A DNA stretch of 64,000 nt from Polyangiaceae bacterium (GTDB lineage Bacteria; Myxococcota_A; Polyangia; Polyangiales; Polyangiaceae): assembly GCA_041389725.1 (NCBI GenBank), contig JAWKRG010000008.1:372001-436000 (forward strand). The letters are read 5' to 3'. Of the stretch, positions 60,322 through 64,000 are shown piece by piece (within the stretch, counting starts at the first letter, position 1; each line of letters starts with the position of its first letter). Below the pieces are notes generated by a model that worked only from the letters and a program-made list of their open reading frames with translations, was not told the origin of the DNA and did not search any database. Made by a program: the position numbers and the translations under genes.

Positions 60322-60978
60322 ATGAGCAAACGACCCGAGACCCGCGAACAGGCCATTTCCGTGCTGGAACGGGTGGCGCCCTCCGACATCATCTACCCCC
60401 ACGTGGTGGAGACGACCCACCGCGGTGAGCGCACCTGGGACATCTTCAGCCGGCTGCTGAAGGACCGCATCGTGTTCCTGGGCAGCGCGGTGGACGACGA
60501 CGTCGCCAACATCATCATCGCGCAATTTCTCTTTCTGGAAAGCGAAGATCCAGACAAGGACATTCAGCTCTACATCAACTCTCCGGGCGGCGTGGTGACC
60601 GCCGGATTGGCCATTTTCGACACGATGCAGTACGTCCGCTGCCCGGTGAGCACTATCTGTATCGGCCAAGCGGCTAGCATGGGGGCGCTCCTGCTGGGGG
60701 CCGGCCATCACGGCCGGCGATTTGCGCTGCCACACTCCCGCATCATGATTCACCAGCCGCTGGGCGGTGCGCGGGGTCAGGCGACGGATATCGAAATCCA
60801 GGCCCGCGAGATTCGCCACGCGAAGGACGTGGTCACGGATATCCTGGTGAAGAGCACTGGCCGGGACCGAGCGGACATCGTCAAGGACATCGAGCGCGAC
60901 TTCTACATGGGTCCCGCGCAGGCCAAGGAATACGGCCTGATCGACGAGGTCTTCGAGCCGAAGAAGAAGGCCGACTGA
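60322..60978 (+). CDS. clpP: ATP-dependent Clp protease proteolytic subunit
   Basis: The 218-residue serine peptidase shows GQAASMGALLL with catalytic Ser, LPHSRIMIHQPLGG with catalytic His, and DFYMGPAQAKEYGLIDEV with catalytic Asp. The ATG at 60322 is preferred, but a GTG at 60313 overlaps the tig stop (GTGA) and could serve. A terminator follows at 60997, so clpX is mainly transcribed separately. Confidence 0.95.
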   Translation: MSKRPETREQAISVLERVAPSDIIYPHVVETTHRGERTWDIFSRLLKDRIVFLGSAVDDDVANIIIAQFLFLESEDPDKDIQLYINSPGGVVTAGLAIFDTMQYVRCPVSTICIGQAASMGALLLGAGHHGRRFALPHSRIMIHQPLGGARGQATDIEIQAREIRHAKDVVTDILVKSTGRDRADIVKDIERDFYMGPAQAKEYGLIDEVFEPKKKAD

Positions 60979-60996
60979 GACCGCGGCCGCCGGGAC

Positions 60997-61024
60997 GGGG
61001 GCGCAAAAATGGCCCCCCTTTCTT
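60997..61024 (+). terminator. Intrinsic terminator after clpP
   Basis: Stem GGGGGC (60997-61002) pairs with GCCCCC (61012-61017) over loop GCAAAAATG, followed by CTTTCTTG. The stem is short but GC-only. It splits tig-clpP from clpX. Confidence 0.7.
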
Positions 61025-61029
61025 GCGGC

Positions 61030-61126
61030 CGCCACCAGACCTTTCTAGAATTTTCGAGCTTTTCCGAGATTATCCGGTACACATCCCGGAACACCGGGGA
61101 AACCCGACCAGCACATGGGTTAACAA
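61030..61126 (+). promoter_or_regulatory. clpX promoter region
   Basis: This ~97-bp stretch is noticeably AT-rich for the window. GATTAT at 61068-61073 is a -10 candidate, with no clear -35. A small inverted repeat CCCGG-AACA-CCGGG at 61085-61098 lies between it and the GTG start and may be an operator or leader hairpin. No CIRCE element is seen. Confidence 0.45.
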
Positions 61127-62386
<1,260 letters not shown>

Positions 62387-62402
62387 GCCTCTCGAAAGCC
62401 CC

Positions 62403-64000
<1,598 letters not shown>

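Overview
The window is GC-rich DNA of a myxobacterium, most likely order Polyangiales in Myxococcota. The signs are many short lipoproteins with a Gly/Ser linker straight after the lipobox, a secreted metalloprotease with a MYXO-CTERM-like tail, a DUF1592/DUF1552 pair, large regulatory fusions (cyclase-ATPase-TPR), and lpxB, which marks an LPS-bearing outer membrane. This rests on reading the proteins; no database was searched.

Layout. 1-5.5 kb: a relic of phoU, an OmpR/PhoB-type response regulator, a secreted protein, a DUF4377 lipoprotein, an astacin-type metalloprotease lipoprotein and a Rieske protein. 5.6-15.7 kb: an Lhr-type helicase with an internal repeat insertion, a RAYT-type transposase, a RecA-fold ATPase, a YqiA-like esterase, an OPT transporter and a membrane-linked protein. 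The OPT gene has a tandem triplication at each end (80-bp and 50-bp units). 15.7-24.3 kb: surface lipoproteins (a Gly-rich beta-helix type and a VWA type) and a large cyclase/ATPase/TPR regulator. 24.4-33.2 kb: the DUF1592-DUF1552 pair, DNA polymerase IV, TatD, a Zn-ribbon membrane protein, a PflX-like radical SAM enzyme and a histidine phosphatase.

33.3-42.5 kb: an XPB-like helicase next to a DUF790/Bax1-like nuclease, an outer-membrane-type protein, an M15-type peptidase, a CehA/McbA-type PHP protein and tRNA-Phe(GAA). 42.5-52.9 kb: a molybdopterin oxidoreductase, a PilT/PilU ATPase, bioB, and a leftward five-gene run with lpxB, a PMT-type glycosyltransferase, a matrixin-like protease and two exported proteins. 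53-58.4 kb: glnD, a TPR lipoprotein and parAB. 58.4-64 kb: a candidate small RNA, a 62-residue acidic protein, then the proteostasis cluster tig-clpP-clpX-lon, with lon cut by the window end.

How genes work together. Trigger factor, ClpXP and Lon form a folding/proteolysis module. XPB-like plus Bax1-like is a predicted helicase-nuclease repair pair. ParA and ParB segregate chromosomes. The DUF1592/DUF1552 pair is translationally coupled. The least-described items are the chain of two 17-codon ORFs made by the 50-bp triplication, the mosaic 80-bp triplication that supplies the esterase's stop codon, the repeat insertion in Lhr, and the candidate RNA next to parA.
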